Source: Bacillota bacterium (GTDB lineage Bacteria; Bacillota; Clostridia; Acetivibrionales; JAFADI01). Taken from it: DNA of 26,142 bases. The position numbers and the translations under genes are program-made. Positions 1 through 8,734 of the stretch are shown here, in pieces. Under the pieces are notes generated by a model. It made no database searches and was not told where the DNA came from. It saw nothing but the letters and a program-made list of their open reading frames with translations. Every line of letters begins with the position of its first letter. Within the stretch, counting starts at the first letter, position 1. The DNA lies in assembly GCA_023424965.1 (NCBI GenBank), contig JAFADI010000242.1:1-26142 (forward strand), read 5' to 3'.

Positions 1-16
1 AGATAATTCAAAATTG

Positions 17-50
17 TAAAAGGCTTTTGTGCAAACAAAGGCCTTTTATT
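17..50 (+). terminator. Rho-independent terminator of an upstream unit
   Basis: A 13 bp stem (18-30 pairing with 35-47, one G-U pair) closes on the loop GCAA and ends in TTTTATT. It most likely ends a gene lying before the window. The stem is nearly symmetric in A and T runs, so it could also work on the other strand. Confidence 0.75.
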
Positions 51-352
51 GCGAAGTTGGTGTAAATATATTGTAATGTAAGATTAATATGGAAGTAATA
101 ATCGGGTTGTAAATATATGCTAAACTAAATTTGGTGATATCTGTAAACTTTTGTATGGATACATTCGTTATAAATCAGGGGTGAACGAGTTTGAAGAAGA
201 TATTTGTAATTTTGCAAATGTTATTCTTATGTGTAAGCATGATATGCGTGCAAAAACAAACCTATGCCAGTACTCTGGATAGCATTGAAGTACGGCAACC
301 CTGGTAGAGGAATAAGTATGAATTGAAAGTTGAATACTTGGAGGTACCGACA
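51..352. other. Intergenic region before the SLH gene
   Basis: This AT-rich stretch separates the first terminator from the SLH-protein gene. It holds one possible tiny ORF (191-307, listed separately) and a loose direct repeat (TGTAAATATAT at 61 and at 108). I could not assign a convincing -35/-10 pair for the SLH gene, although one must lie here. Confidence 0.5.
191..307 (+). CDS. Possible 38-residue secreted peptide or truncated signal-peptide remnant
   Basis: A TTG-started frame reads MKKIFVILQMLFLCVSMICV and continues to a TYAS signal-peptidase-like site and about a dozen further residues before TAG. An AGGGGTG ribosome-like site at 177-183 sits 7 bases upstream. The sequence has a basic start, hydrophobic core and AxS-like cleavage site, typical of a signal peptide, but almost no mature part follows. 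It could be a small secreted peptide, a leader, or the surviving 5' end of a broken gene. I do not recognise a family, and the evidence is composition only. Confidence 0.3.
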   Translation: MKKIFVILQMLFLCVSMICVQKQTYASTLDSIEVRQPW

Positions 353-1729
353 ATGTTTAAAAAGCTAATTACACTTTTGATTGTCCTGTCCTTACTAATG
401 GCAGAAACCGCTTGGGCAGAAACGCAAAACCCCTGTGAGAGTTACAGCATCAGCGAAGAGACGCTCTTAAGCGGCCTTAATGTTTGGTGTTCAACCGGAG
501 AGATAACTGCACTGCCCGGAAACCGGGGCTTAAAGGATGATGAGATTAAAGTCAATGAGGATGTATATAAAATAAGCCCTGAGGACCTGGAAGCCTATAA
601 AGCGAATACTCCCGGCAACGAAGTCAAGTTATTTTACAAGCAAACGGACAGTGAAAAGAGGGTTCTGATGATCCAGTCCGGGCCTGATGCCAGTGAAGCT
701 GAGATGTTCAAACTGCTTCAATCTTTAAATATCTTCAATGGCTATCCTGACGGTACGTTTAACCCTGCAGGGAATATTACAAGGGCCGAATTTTCAAAAA
801 TCGTTGTCACCGCATCTGGATACGGAGGGGATGTGGCGGCAGCGGCAGGAGACGCCAAGTTCAGTGACATGACCGGTCACTGGGCGGCAGGCTATGTGAA
901 TGTGGCGAGCTCAGTGGGAGTTATTAATGGTATGGGTGACGGCAAATTTGCTCCGGATGAAAATGTTACTTATGAGCAGGCAATAACGATGCTTGTCAGA
1001 ATGTTGGGGTATGAACCCAGGGCAAAAGACGATGGCGGATTTCCCCAGGGCTATTTGCATGCGGCAGCGGAAACAGGAATGACAAAAGATGCGGAGGGAG
1101 CAGTTGGAACACATGTTACAAGGGGCTTAACAGCCCGGCTGCTGTTCAATTCCCTATCTATTCCTATAATGAAGCAAGTAGGATATAAGCCGGTGATTTA
1201 TTTATATCCTGCCTATGAGCAAAATGTCTCCGTAAAAGTAAATCTCAAAGGCAAATTTACTTTTACCTATCCCCCATACAACAATGGCTGGAATGTGATT
1301 GCCAAGCCGGATGGAACAATCATAAACACACAGGATGGAATGGAGTACTCCTATCTATTCTGGGAAGGAACATTTTCAAATATCAAAATTGACCTCAGCA
1401 AAGGATTTGTGGTAAAAGGCGGGGATACAACAAAATTTTTGCAGGAAAAGCTTTCGCTGATGGGCCTTACACCAAGGGAAAGAAATGAGTTTATTGTCTA
1501 TTGGGCTCCGAAAATGCATAATAACAAGTATAACCTGATAACCTTTGCGGGGGAAGAGTATGAGAAGGCTGCCCCATTGGAGATAAGTCCCGCACCCGAT
1601 TCGGTTTTACGCGTTTTTATGGCTTATAAACCTATAGACGAACCGCGAAAGATTGAGCCACAAGAGATAAAACCCTTCGAAAGAAAAGGCTTTACCGTGA
1701 TTGAATGGGGCGGTACGGAAGTAAATTGA
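353..1729 (+). CDS. Secreted SLH-domain protein with conserved C-terminal domain of unknown function
   Basis: The 458-residue protein starts at ATG 353 because GGAGGT (340-345) lies seven bases upstream and the product then opens with a clean signal peptide (residues 1-22, ending AETAWA). A short unique region follows (about 25-110). Next come three S-layer-homology repeats, about 116-157 (GYPDGTFNP...ITRAEF), 168-220 (SDMTGHWA, GDGKFAPDENVTYEQA) and a weaker third at 228-275. SLH repeats attach proteins to pyruvylated secondary cell-wall polymer. The last 180 residues open with KPVIYLYP and contain LTPRERNEFIVYW and a closing TVIEWGGTE. I believe this block recurs in other clostridial secreted proteins of unknown function, but I cannot name it. 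The gene is monocistronic, with its own terminator. Its link to sugar use is positional only. Confidence 0.85.
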   Translation: MFKKLITLLIVLSLLMAETAWAETQNPCESYSISEETLLSGLNVWCSTGEITALPGNRGLKDDEIKVNEDVYKISPEDLEAYKANTPGNEVKLFYKQTDSEKRVLMIQSGPDASEAEMFKLLQSLNIFNGYPDGTFNPAGNITRAEFSKIVVTASGYGGDVAAAAGDAKFSDMTGHWAAGYVNVASSVGVINGMGDGKFAPDENVTYEQAITMLVRMLGYEPRAKDDGGFPQGYLHAAAETGMTKDAEGAVGTHVTRGLTARLLFNSLSIPIMKQVGYKPVIYLYPAYEQNVSVKVNLKGKFTFTYPPYNNGWNVIAKPDGTIINTQDGMEYSYLFWEGTFSNIKIDLSKGFVVKGGDTTKFLQEKLSLMGLTPRERNEFIVYWAPKMHNNKYNLITFAGEEYEKAAPLEISPAPDSVLRVFMAYKPIDEPRKIEPQEIKPFERKGFTVIEWGGTEVN

Positions 1730-1757
1730 CGTAATAACTTGCGTTTCTTTAAAATTG

Positions 1758-1784
1758 AAAGAGCACTAAGTCGGTGCTCTTTTT
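1758..1784 (+). terminator. Terminator after the SLH gene
   Basis: A 9 bp stem (AAAGAGCAC pairing with GTGCTCTTT, 1758-1766 with 1774-1782) with a 7-base loop is followed by further T residues, 28 bases after the SLH stop codon. The A-rich left flank makes it possibly bidirectional. Confidence 0.8.
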
Positions 1785-1909
1785 CATAAATTTGCTGCTA
1801 CCTTTATTTTTCCTCCCCGTCCCTCTATAGTTCCTGACTCAATGCCATAGAGCTTCTCATGAATTGTATAGCAATTATCCATTGTCATCTGACCTCCAGA
1901 ACATATCAT
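1784..1909 (-). CDS. Possible small cysteine-containing protein (41 aa), unrecognised
   Basis: A minus-strand frame from ATG 1909 gives a 41-residue product with MICSGGQMTMDNC near its start and a Gly/Lys-rich end (GRGGKIKVAANL). The open frame continues upstream of the ATG with more Cys and Gly (FPCSLGGKACMIC), so a longer protein or decayed gene is possible. A GGAGG site (minus strand, 1893-1897) is placed for an internal ATG at 1882, which would leave 32 residues. The spaced cysteines look protein-like rather than random, but I cannot match a family. The stop codon abuts the SLH terminator, giving a convergent arrangement. Confidence 0.3.
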   Translation of the reverse strand: MICSGGQMTMDNCYTIHEKLYGIESGTIEGRGGKIKVAANL

Positions 1910-2184
1910 ACAGGCCTTACCGCCCAAGCTGCATGGAAATGCAAGCTGGTGAAGGACGGATAAGCAGCAAAGTTAATTTCATTTCTCATCAATGTTTTGA
2001 TTAAGATTGTCCACTTTTATTAAATTTTTATAATTTACTCTGCAGTTTAAAATTTATATTATGTAAATACGCGAGAGTGGTGAAATGCGTACAATGCATC
2101 TTTAAGTTTTTTATTGTGGCGACTGTAAATGGTATTTGGGCTAAGCCTTAAAATACAAATAATAAAAAAGAAAGAGGTAGTATT
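1787..2184. other. Intergenic region between the SLH and GH93 genes
   Basis: The first part carries the possible minus-strand small ORF. An imperfect hairpin (AGCTGCAT with ATGCAAGCT) lies near 1929-1947. The second part carries the promoter of the GH93 gene (2010-2062) and a leader of roughly 115 bases. Nothing else is recognisable. Confidence 0.6.
2010..2062 (+). promoter_or_regulatory. GH93 promoter with shared upstream element (site A)
   Basis: The element begins TCCAC at 2010 and continues TTTTATTAAATTTTTATAAT. Its -10 box TATTAT (2057-2062) starts 47 bases after the first T. A weak -35 candidate, TTTACT (2034-2039), is 17 bases from the -10 and overlaps the end of the element. The same element at the same spacing precedes the SBP2 operon and the GH39-like gene. 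A poor -35 overlapped by a conserved site is typical of activator-dependent promoters. I infer binding by the AraC-type regulator encoded at 5802. Confidence 0.75.
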
Positions 2185-3729
2185 ATGGTAGGTTCAACAA
2201 AAAAAAGCCCCAAAAGAGTATTGACGTTGATGCTTGTTCTTGTGGTTATGCTTACGGCTATTATTCCAGCGTCTGTAAATGCATACGGCCCCTTGACAAT
2301 GTATACTCCCGCATCGGGCGACCCAAATCCCGGGTGTCAGTATGCCCGCGCAGTTCAGCTTAAGTACAGCGGCTCAAATAATGGAAAAATGTATGCCACC
2401 TTTGAAAGCTATGTTAATGGAACACCTACATTCAAAATCTTTGAAAGCACAAACAATGGACAGTCATGGGCAAAAGTCGGAGATGTAACCGATAAAGTAA
2501 ATGGTTGGGGTATGCGATACCAGCCGTTCCTGTTTGAAATGCCCCAGACCATAGGTTCTTTGACAGCAGGAACTCTCCTGTGTGTGGGAAATTCCATACC
2601 AGGCGATATGTCAAAAACAAAAATCGATCTTTATAAGAGTACTGACCTTGGTAGAACTTGGACGTTTGTGAGTTCAATCGCAACAGGAGGGGCTGCCAGC
2701 ATGGGCAGCGATCCTATATGGGAACCCTTCCTCATGGTGGCAAATAATAAGCTTATTTGCTACTACTCCGATGAGAGAGATTCTGCACATTCTCAAAAGC
2801 TGGTTTACCAAACTTCCACAAACGGAACAGCCTGGGGTTCTGTTGTAGACGCTGTAGCACTTAGTAACAGCGCTGCACGCCCGGGAATGGCGGTTGTTGC
2901 AAAAATGCCCAATGGACAGTATATTATGACATATGAAATTATGGGTACCAGCAACAATGGCTCTTATTATCAGATATCTTCCAATCCTGAAAGCTGGAAC
3001 GTTACAAGCTCGGGAACCAAGATTGATGGCGGGGGCTCGCCTTATGTCGTAACGTTGCCAAATGGAAAAGTTGTTATGGCGAGCGCAGGTACCGGCAATG
3101 TATATGTAAATGCTGCAAATGGAGCAGGAGGATGGTCCAATGTTCCAACACCTCTTGCAGCAGGATATACACGCGGTTTAGTGCCGCTTTCCAACGGCCG
3201 TTTGTTTGTAATCAGGGGAGGTACCTGGAGCGGGCCTAATACTGTTACATATGCCGATGTTGAGGTTGGCGGAAATTATTCCATATCAGCGGTAGCGAAT
3301 CCGGGATTTGAAGATAATGGTGCAAAATCAACCGAGCCAAAGGGGTGGTTTGTGAACACCTACGGTTCTCCGGGAATTGTATTTTCAGATAATGCCAACA
3401 CACATCACAGTGGCTCGTGGCACCTGGGTATCACTAAAAACGCTGCACACCAGGCATGGGTCGGTCAAATGGTCGGTGGACTTGCAAATGGCACGTATAC
3501 GCTGAAGGCCTGGGTCATAAGCAGCGGTGGACAAAGCCAAAAGTTCATGTATGCAAATCATCACGGAGGAAGCCAGGTACAGGTGAACATACCGACTACC
3601 GGTACCTGGACACAAATCACTCTTTCCAATATCAATGTAACCTCCGGACAGTGCGAAATCGGATTTTATGAGAATGCAGCCGCAAATGACTGGATGGCAA
3701 TTGATGATGTTACATTTACTAAAAATTAA
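2185..3729 (+). CDS. Secreted GH93 exo-1,5-alpha-L-arabinanase with C-terminal carbohydrate-binding module
   Basis: The 514-residue protein starts after AAAGAGG and has a signal peptide (about 1-33, ending SVNA). Residues about 36-365 form a six-bladed-propeller enzyme with Asp-box-like motifs (STNNGQSWAK, STDLGRTWTF). The stretches YARAVQLKYSG, WEPFL and TYE match what I recall of GH93. Glu180 and Glu251 lie 71 residues apart, close to the 72 between the two catalytic glutamates of Fusarium Arb93A (E170/E242). GH93 enzymes remove arabinobiose from linear alpha-1,5-arabinan. Residues about 371-514 (NPGFEDNG, NGTYTLKAWV, CEIGFYENA, IDDVTF) form a beta-sandwich binding module resembling CBM61/CBM22-type modules; the exact family is uncertain. 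There is no dockerin or SLH domain, so it should be freely secreted. The gene is monocistronic under site A. Confidence 0.88.
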   Translation: MVGSTKKSPKRVLTLMLVLVVMLTAIIPASVNAYGPLTMYTPASGDPNPGCQYARAVQLKYSGSNNGKMYATFESYVNGTPTFKIFESTNNGQSWAKVGDVTDKVNGWGMRYQPFLFEMPQTIGSLTAGTLLCVGNSIPGDMSKTKIDLYKSTDLGRTWTFVSSIATGGAASMGSDPIWEPFLMVANNKLICYYSDERDSAHSQKLVYQTSTNGTAWGSVVDAVALSNSAARPGMAVVAKMPNGQYIMTYEIMGTSNNGSYYQISSNPESWNVTSSGTKIDGGGSPYVVTLPNGKVVMASAGTGNVYVNAANGAGGWSNVPTPLAAGYTRGLVPLSNGRLFVIRGGTWSGPNTVTYADVEVGGNYSISAVANPGFEDNGAKSTEPKGWFVNTYGSPGIVFSDNANTHHSGSWHLGITKNAAHQAWVGQMVGGLANGTYTLKAWVISSGGQSQKFMYANHHGGSQVQVNIPTTGTWTQITLSNINVTSGQCEIGFYENAAANDWMAIDDVTFTKN

Positions 3730-3778
3730 TATACAGGCATTTACATTTTAGTCGTGTTTTGAGAGAAGATATGGAGAT

Positions 3779-3814
3779 GCAAAAGCCGGTTGCAAAAGAG
3801 CAGGCGGCTTTTGC
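3779..3814 (+). terminator. Hairpin after GH93, possible terminator
   Basis: A 10 bp stem (GCAAAAGCCG with CGGCTTTTGC) encloses an 18-base loop 50 bases past the GH93 stop. The T residues lie inside the stem and the following bases (CATTTCC) are only weakly T-rich, so it may be an inefficient terminator or an mRNA 3'-end stabiliser. Confidence 0.45.
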
Positions 3815-3840
3815 CATTTCCGAAATCTCATAATGCTGTG

Positions 3841-3869
3841 TTGATATTATAAATATTTAGTAATATACT
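3841..3869 (+). promoter_or_regulatory. Sigma-A promoter of the sensing operon
   Basis: TTGATA (3841-3846) and TATACT (3864-3869) are separated by exactly 17 bases, near the sigma-A consensus. The element shared by the three target promoters is absent. This suggests constitutive expression of the kinase, regulator and SBP1. Confidence 0.75.
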
Positions 3870-3911
3870 TTTGGTAAGGCCGTCTTTATGTAAAGTATTA
3901 GGGGCGATAGG

Positions 3912-5789
3912 ATGAAAACATATGGTATAAAAGAAAATTTGTATCACGTTTTGATGTCGACGACACACCGGTTTAAGACGCTGAGTTTTAAATATAAGCT
4001 TATTTTTTCATTTATTGTAGTCTCCATCATTCCAATCTTGATCCTGCAATCTTTTTCATACTATAATACTTCCGTATCGATGAAGAAAAAGGTTGACAGC
4101 CTTGTAAATTTCACTCTTGCACAGACTTCAAAGAATCTGGATACAGCGATAAGCTCTTATACGGACATGCTTTACCAGATCTATATGGACGATGAAATCA
4201 TAGAGCTGGTAGATAAAGTGAATGAAGGTTCGGAAGCGGAAAGAATGCTGGCATACAGCAATTTAAAGGATAGGCTGAGAGGTTTTATCAATACAAAAGA
4301 AGGTATTCGAAGTATAGCAATCCTTTGCTCCAGTGGGAAAATTGTTTGTTATGACCGTGTTAAAGAGGCCTCCAATTCCAATGACAATGTATGGGCAAAA
4401 TACCGTGACGTGACGCAATCGACAGAATATAAGGATGCATTCAACAGCAATAATGCAACCCTTATATCGACTTCTTATTCGGATCAATGGCTGGGCACGA
4501 ACTATTATCTCTTCCACATTGCAAAGAAAATGTATAATTTTAATGATATGACGAAAGGCGGAATAGGGGTTGCTGTTATAAGCATCAGTGAGGAAATTCT
4601 ATATAAGTCATGCAATCAGTTAAGTGAATCATATAGTGGAGATTTAATTAAAAACATTAATTTTATTGTCGACAAAAATAGAAATATTGTATCCTTCCCC
4701 GACAAGAAGGTTATTGGAACAAGCCTAAGTATTTATAAGACCTATGGAAAGGATAAACAATATAACAATTACTCCGGGTTATTAATGGATACCGGAATTT
4801 TTGACAGGGCCGGAATCATCATAAATGAATACAATGATGAGAAGCTGGGGTGGACAATAATTAATGCCATGGACAGTGAAAGCCTTTTCGGGGATATTTA
4901 CTGGATGCAAAGGGCTACGGTTATTTTCGGAATCGCAGCCATCCTTATTGCCTTATTGGTTATCCTTTATATATCAAGGAACTTTTCCAATTCCATGCGG
5001 AAGATTTTGAATGCTATGAAAACGGCTCAGGAGGGAGAGCTTTCTGTGCAGGTGGACTATGACAACACAGATGAATTATCAACAATAGCGGCAAGGTTCA
5101 ATAAAATGATGTCCAAAATAAGCCAACTGGTAGAAGAGGTAAAGTATGCGACAGAAAGAAAACGAGAGGCGGAAATCACAGCTCTCGAAGCTCAGATAAA
5201 CCCACATTTCTTATACAATACACTCGATTCAATCAATTGGATGGCGATAGAAAAAGAAGAGTACGAAATCAGTAAAATGTTGAAAAATCTTGCACAGATC
5301 CTGCGTTACAGCATTAACAGAAGCAATAAGGTTTCAACGATTGCCGGAGAAATTGAATGGCTTGAGCAGTATATCTACTTACAGCAAAACAGGTTCAATT
5401 ATTCCTTTGAGTGTCAGCTTAAAGTAGAGCCGGGGTTGCTTGAATACAAAATTTATAAGCTCTTATTACAGCCTGTGGTTGAGAATTCGATTATTCATGG
5501 CTTTGAAGAAATTACAGAAGGTGGGGTAATAAAAATAGAGTTTTGCTCATTCAATGACGATTTCATAAAGATTACAGTTGAAGACAATGGAAAGGGTATA
5601 GAGGATGAAACGTTAACAAAGCTTAGACAACATGATGGAGAAACCATAAGGGTTGGTGAGAAGGGGATGGGAATAGAAAATGTATTTAACAGAATAGGAA
5701 TTTATTATGGCGGTATGGGGAGGTGGAGTATTGAAAGCTCCGTAGGCAAAGGAACCCTGATAACATTCATAATACCTAAAGTGAAGTAG
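3912..5789 (+). CDS. YesM-type sensor histidine kinase
   Basis: This 625-residue inner-membrane kinase starts at ATG 3912 after an AGGGG site. A first membrane segment (about 29-50) is followed by a roughly 280-residue extracellular sensor, probably of the dCache type. The second membrane segment is about 334-355. A HAMP linker follows (about 356-410, TAQEGELSVQ and DELSTIAARF). The histidine-kinase domain carries the phospho-acceptor His432 in INPHFLYNTLDS. The ATPase domain shows the N box around Asn525 (PVVENSIIHG), DNGKG at 558-562 and a second glycine box (GEKGMGIENV). YesM/YesN-type kinases sit beside CUT1 sugar transporters and usually sense oligosaccharides, directly or through a binding protein. 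The regulator gene starts 12 bases after the stop, so this is a co-transcribed pair. The ligand is unknown; arabino-oligosaccharide is inferred from neighbours. Confidence 0.93.
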   Translation: MKTYGIKENLYHVLMSTTHRFKTLSFKYKLIFSFIVVSIIPILILQSFSYYNTSVSMKKKVDSLVNFTLAQTSKNLDTAISSYTDMLYQIYMDDEIIELVDKVNEGSEAERMLAYSNLKDRLRGFINTKEGIRSIAILCSSGKIVCYDRVKEASNSNDNVWAKYRDVTQSTEYKDAFNSNNATLISTSYSDQWLGTNYYLFHIAKKMYNFNDMTKGGIGVAVISISEEILYKSCNQLSESYSGDLIKNINFIVDKNRNIVSFPDKKVIGTSLSIYKTYGKDKQYNNYSGLLMDTGIFDRAGIIINEYNDEKLGWTIINAMDSESLFGDIYWMQRATVIFGIAAILIALLVILYISRNFSNSMRKILNAMKTAQEGELSVQVDYDNTDELSTIAARFNKMMSKISQLVEEVKYATERKREAEITALEAQINPHFLYNTLDSINWMAIEKEEYEISKMLKNLAQILRYSINRSNKVSTIAGEIEWLEQYIYLQQNRFNYSFECQLKVEPGLLEYKIYKLLLQPVVENSIIHGFEEITEGGVIKIEFCSFNDDFIKITVEDNGKGIEDETLTKLRQHDGETIRVGEKGMGIENVFNRIGIYYGGMGRWSIESSVGKGTLITFIIPKVK

Positions 5790-5801
5790 CGGAGGCATTA
5801 A

Positions 5802-7349
5802 ATGAGAATCGTTATTGTAGAAGATGAGGCCAAAACAAGAAAAGGGATTGTCAACCTGATCAACAAAATCGGACAGGAGTTTGAAGTGATCGGTGAAGCC
5901 GGCAATGGGCTGGAAGGATTGGAGCTTATTACACGGCTGAAACCGGATGTGATTTTTGTAGATATTAAAATGCCTAAAATAAATGGTATTGAAATGCTGC
6001 AGAAATTAAAGGAAGCTGGAATTCGAGCAAAATCAGTTATATTAAGCGGGTATTCAGATTTCGAGTATGCCCAAAAAGGAATAAAAGTCGGTGTCTGTGA
6101 ATATCTTCTTAAGCCTGCAACGGTTGAGGACATAGAGAATATACTTAAAAAACTAAAAAAAGATATTGAAATTGAAAAAGTGCTTGAAAACGATAAAATT
6201 CAAGGCAGTTCCTCTGTTGAATATATATTGCAGAATCTGGTCATAAGAGATTCCGAAGAGTCGGGTGATATGCTCGAATTTTTGGAGAAGGTGCATGGAA
6301 TTAGTATCAACAGTGAATATATAGCTGTACAGGTTTATATGGGCATTTGTGCAGATTCGCTGAAGGGCAGTTTGAAAAGCATTATTGCAGAGGCTTTGAA
6401 CAAATTCAGGGGAATCAGATTTTATTTTATAGAATTAAATGTATTAAAGGAAATCATCGTTTTAATTCAAACAAATGAGATTCAGGAACTGGAGAGGTGT
6501 TTCCAGAATGTAATTTTGAGAGAGATTCACGCCAAAAGAATGGACGGCGTTGTTTTAGGATGGATTCCGGTCAAGGGACTGGATGCGTTAAAAGCGAGCC
6601 TGAATATGATGAGGAATGAACTGAAATGGTCAATTGTTTTGGGGGATGATGTTCTTATTTCATACCCAAAGACGCAACAAATATTTACAAAGCTTGTACA
6701 ATACCCTATCGATATTGAAAATAGAATCAAAGCGGCAGCATATGCAGGGGATGTCGACAAACTATACAAGTACACAGATGATTTTCTGAACTGGTGGAGA
6801 AAGGATATATACAGACCTGTCCATGTAATTGAAGCATTTCTTCAATTTGCGTCTTCACTGTTGAATGTACTTAAGGAGGTTGACTATGAGCTTTACGTTA
6901 AAGTGAACCCAAAGGAAGTTTTGGGGAAAATCATGGATTCCCTGACGTGGCGTGAAATACAGGAGAGTTTGACAGGAATGATAGGAAAGATAGCGAATTC
7001 ACAGAAACCGGATGAACGTATTTTGAGTCTGATAATCAGAAAAGCATTGAATATTATTCACAATGAATATATACAGGGGATTTCGTTGGAAGAGGTAGCC
7101 AACCGATTGAATATTACGAATGAGTATCTAAGCATGCTGTTTACAAAAGAGACGGGGCGGAATTTTACCGCATACCTGAAGGAATATAGGGTTGTAAAGG
7201 CAAAGGAGCTGCTGCTCAACACGGATTTAAAGACTTATGAGATATCAGAGAGAGTGGGGTATTCAGATCCGAAATATTTCAGCAGGGTTTTTAAAGAAGT
7301 GACGGGATTTTCTCCAGTGGAGTATCAAAGAATTAACAAAGCAAATTGA
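5802..7349 (+). CDS. YesN-type response regulator with AraC DNA-binding domain
   Basis: The 515-residue protein has a GGAGG site 6 bases upstream of its ATG. The receiver domain (about 1-120) has acidic residues Asp8/Glu9, phospho-acceptor Asp54 (IFVDIKMP), Ser82 and Lys104 (EYLLKPA). A long variable linker (about 125-405), usual in this family, follows. The AraC-type double helix-turn-helix covers about 410-512 (ISLEEVANRLNITNEYLS, then YEISERVGYSDPKYFSRVFK and GFSPVEYQ). It is the only complete DNA-binding protein in the window. That makes it the natural candidate to bind the element at sites A, B and C, which lies just upstream of and over the -35 position, where AraC-type activators bind. 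That assignment is inference. Confidence 0.93.
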   Translation: MRIVIVEDEAKTRKGIVNLINKIGQEFEVIGEAGNGLEGLELITRLKPDVIFVDIKMPKINGIEMLQKLKEAGIRAKSVILSGYSDFEYAQKGIKVGVCEYLLKPATVEDIENILKKLKKDIEIEKVLENDKIQGSSSVEYILQNLVIRDSEESGDMLEFLEKVHGISINSEYIAVQVYMGICADSLKGSLKSIIAEALNKFRGIRFYFIELNVLKEIIVLIQTNEIQELERCFQNVILREIHAKRMDGVVLGWIPVKGLDALKASLNMMRNELKWSIVLGDDVLISYPKTQQIFTKLVQYPIDIENRIKAAAYAGDVDKLYKYTDDFLNWWRKDIYRPVHVIEAFLQFASSLLNVLKEVDYELYVKVNPKEVLGKIMDSLTWREIQESLTGMIGKIANSQKPDERILSLIIRKALNIIHNEYIQGISLEEVANRLNITNEYLSMLFTKETGRNFTAYLKEYRVVKAKELLLNTDLKTYEISERVGYSDPKYFSRVFKEVTGFSPVEYQRINKAN

Positions 7350-7409
7350 CAGAAAGATTGGGACTCATTGCTGTGGATAATAAATTGGTATTCGGTCAGG
7401 AGTGCTTTT

Positions 7410-8699
7410 ATGAAAAGAATAATTTTATGCCTTCTTATTCCCCTGATTATTTCCATGGTTTTTTACGGATGCGGAACAAATGATCAAAATTTGTTTTCCA
7501 GGGATACTAAAAATGAGGCAAAAGGAATAGATGACTCTTTTTCAGCTGACAGTAGGGAGCAGAAAGTTCACTTGTCACTGTGGTATTATTATGCGGATAA
7601 GGACCAGCAGGAAACAATGAATGCTTTATTGAAGGAATACGGCGAGCTGTCGGAGGAAGCGGATATAAAGGCATTGGTTGTTCCTTATGTTGATTTCAAG
7701 AAACAGCTTTCCCTGGGGCTTGCTTCGAGTAAAGACCTCCCTGATCTTGTGCTGCTTCACAATCCGGAAACTGCCGCTTTTGCAGCGATGGGACTGTTTG
7801 CAGACTTGACGGATAAGCTTAAGGACTGGGCAGATAAAGACCAATATTTTGAAGGGCCGTGGAAATCGGTTCAACTGGATGGAAGAACCTATGGCATACC
7901 TTTCGGAAGCAATTGCCTGGGATTATTCTATAATAAAGACATGTTTGAAAAGGCGGGAGTCAAAGAACCGCCGCAAACCTGGGATGAGCTCAGGGAGACC
8001 GCAAAGAAGCTTACCGGCAACGGTGTTACAGGTATTGGTATCGCGGCGCCGAAGAGTGAAGAAGGCACATTCCAATTCCTTCCGTGGATATTGTCTGCCG
8101 GCGGAGATCCAACAAAGCTGGACAGCACCGAGGGCGTCAAGGCATACAGTTATCTTACAGATCTAATTAAGGACGGTTCAATGAGCAAAGAAGTCATAAA
8201 CTGGAACCAGGGAGATCTTCCTGAGCAATTCAAGGCTGAAAAAATTGCAATGATGGTCATGGGACCCTGGCAATTGGAGCCGATCAAGAGAGATGCGCCT
8301 GATGTCAATTTTGGTGTTGCAATGATACCGAAAGACAAACAGTTCTCATCCGTTCTTGGCGGTGAAAACTGGGGTGTTGTAAATGGAAAGAACGCGGATG
8401 CTGCGTTGGATTTTGTAAAGTGGGTTACCGCACCTGAGAGAGTAAAGAGCTACATATCCAAATTCGGCTATTTTCCGTCAAGGAAGGATGCTGCTGCCGA
8501 TCCGCAGTTTACAGCAACGGACGACTTAAAGACTTTTATGCGGCTGATGGAAGTTGCGCAGCCGATATTACCAAATACGAAGTGGCCTCAATTATCCACC
8601 TGTATTTTTACAACTCTTCAGGAAACACTGTCTCTGACGAAAACACCTGAGGAAGCTGCGAAAGATGCCCAGGCTAAAATTGATGTGGTTTTGAAATAA
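7410..8699 (+). CDS. Sugar-binding lipoprotein SBP1, co-transcribed with the two-component system
   Basis: I start this 429-residue protein at ATG 7410, since CAGGAGTG lies just upstream and the product then opens with a lipoprotein signal (lipobox YGC, lipid-modified Cys21). It is a family-1 extracellular solute-binding protein for a CUT1 sugar importer (LWYYYADKDQQETMNALL near the N terminus, PQTWDELRETAKKLTG centrally). It lies 60 bases after the regulator gene, with no terminator between, and is followed by a strong terminator, so it belongs to the sensing operon rather than the transport operon. It is nearly co-linear with SBP2 (both 429 residues). The central and C-terminal parts are almost identical, while the first 40 mature residues and the last 30 differ. 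It may present ligand to the kinase or serve as a constitutive scout. Signal transduction by SBP1 is inference. Confidence 0.88.
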   Translation: MKRIILCLLIPLIISMVFYGCGTNDQNLFSRDTKNEAKGIDDSFSADSREQKVHLSLWYYYADKDQQETMNALLKEYGELSEEADIKALVVPYVDFKKQLSLGLASSKDLPDLVLLHNPETAAFAAMGLFADLTDKLKDWADKDQYFEGPWKSVQLDGRTYGIPFGSNCLGLFYNKDMFEKAGVKEPPQTWDELRETAKKLTGNGVTGIGIAAPKSEEGTFQFLPWILSAGGDPTKLDSTEGVKAYSYLTDLIKDGSMSKEVINWNQGDLPEQFKAEKIAMMVMGPWQLEPIKRDAPDVNFGVAMIPKDKQFSSVLGGENWGVVNGKNADAALDFVKWVTAPERVKSYISKFGYFPSRKDAAADPQFTATDDLKTFMRLMEVAQPILPNTKWPQLSTCIFTTLQETLSLTKTPEEAAKDAQAKIDVVLK

Positions 8700-8734
8700 A
8701 TTCGTTAAAGTATATGCAACGATATTTTGACTTT

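Noticed and set aside
61..123. Direct repeat TGTAAATATAT spaced 47 bases apart, as a possible operator
   Set aside because: Very AT-rich, only two copies, and not positioned against a clear promoter.
1924..1947. Inverted repeat around AGCTGCAT as a terminator or insertion end
   Set aside because: Imperfect, no T-tract, and no matching copy elsewhere in the window.
2185..3729. Sialidase (GH33) as an alternative for the Asp-box protein
   Set aside because: The catalytic glutamate pair spacing and the WEPFL and YARAVQ motifs fit GH93, and the arginine triad motifs of sialidases are not evident.
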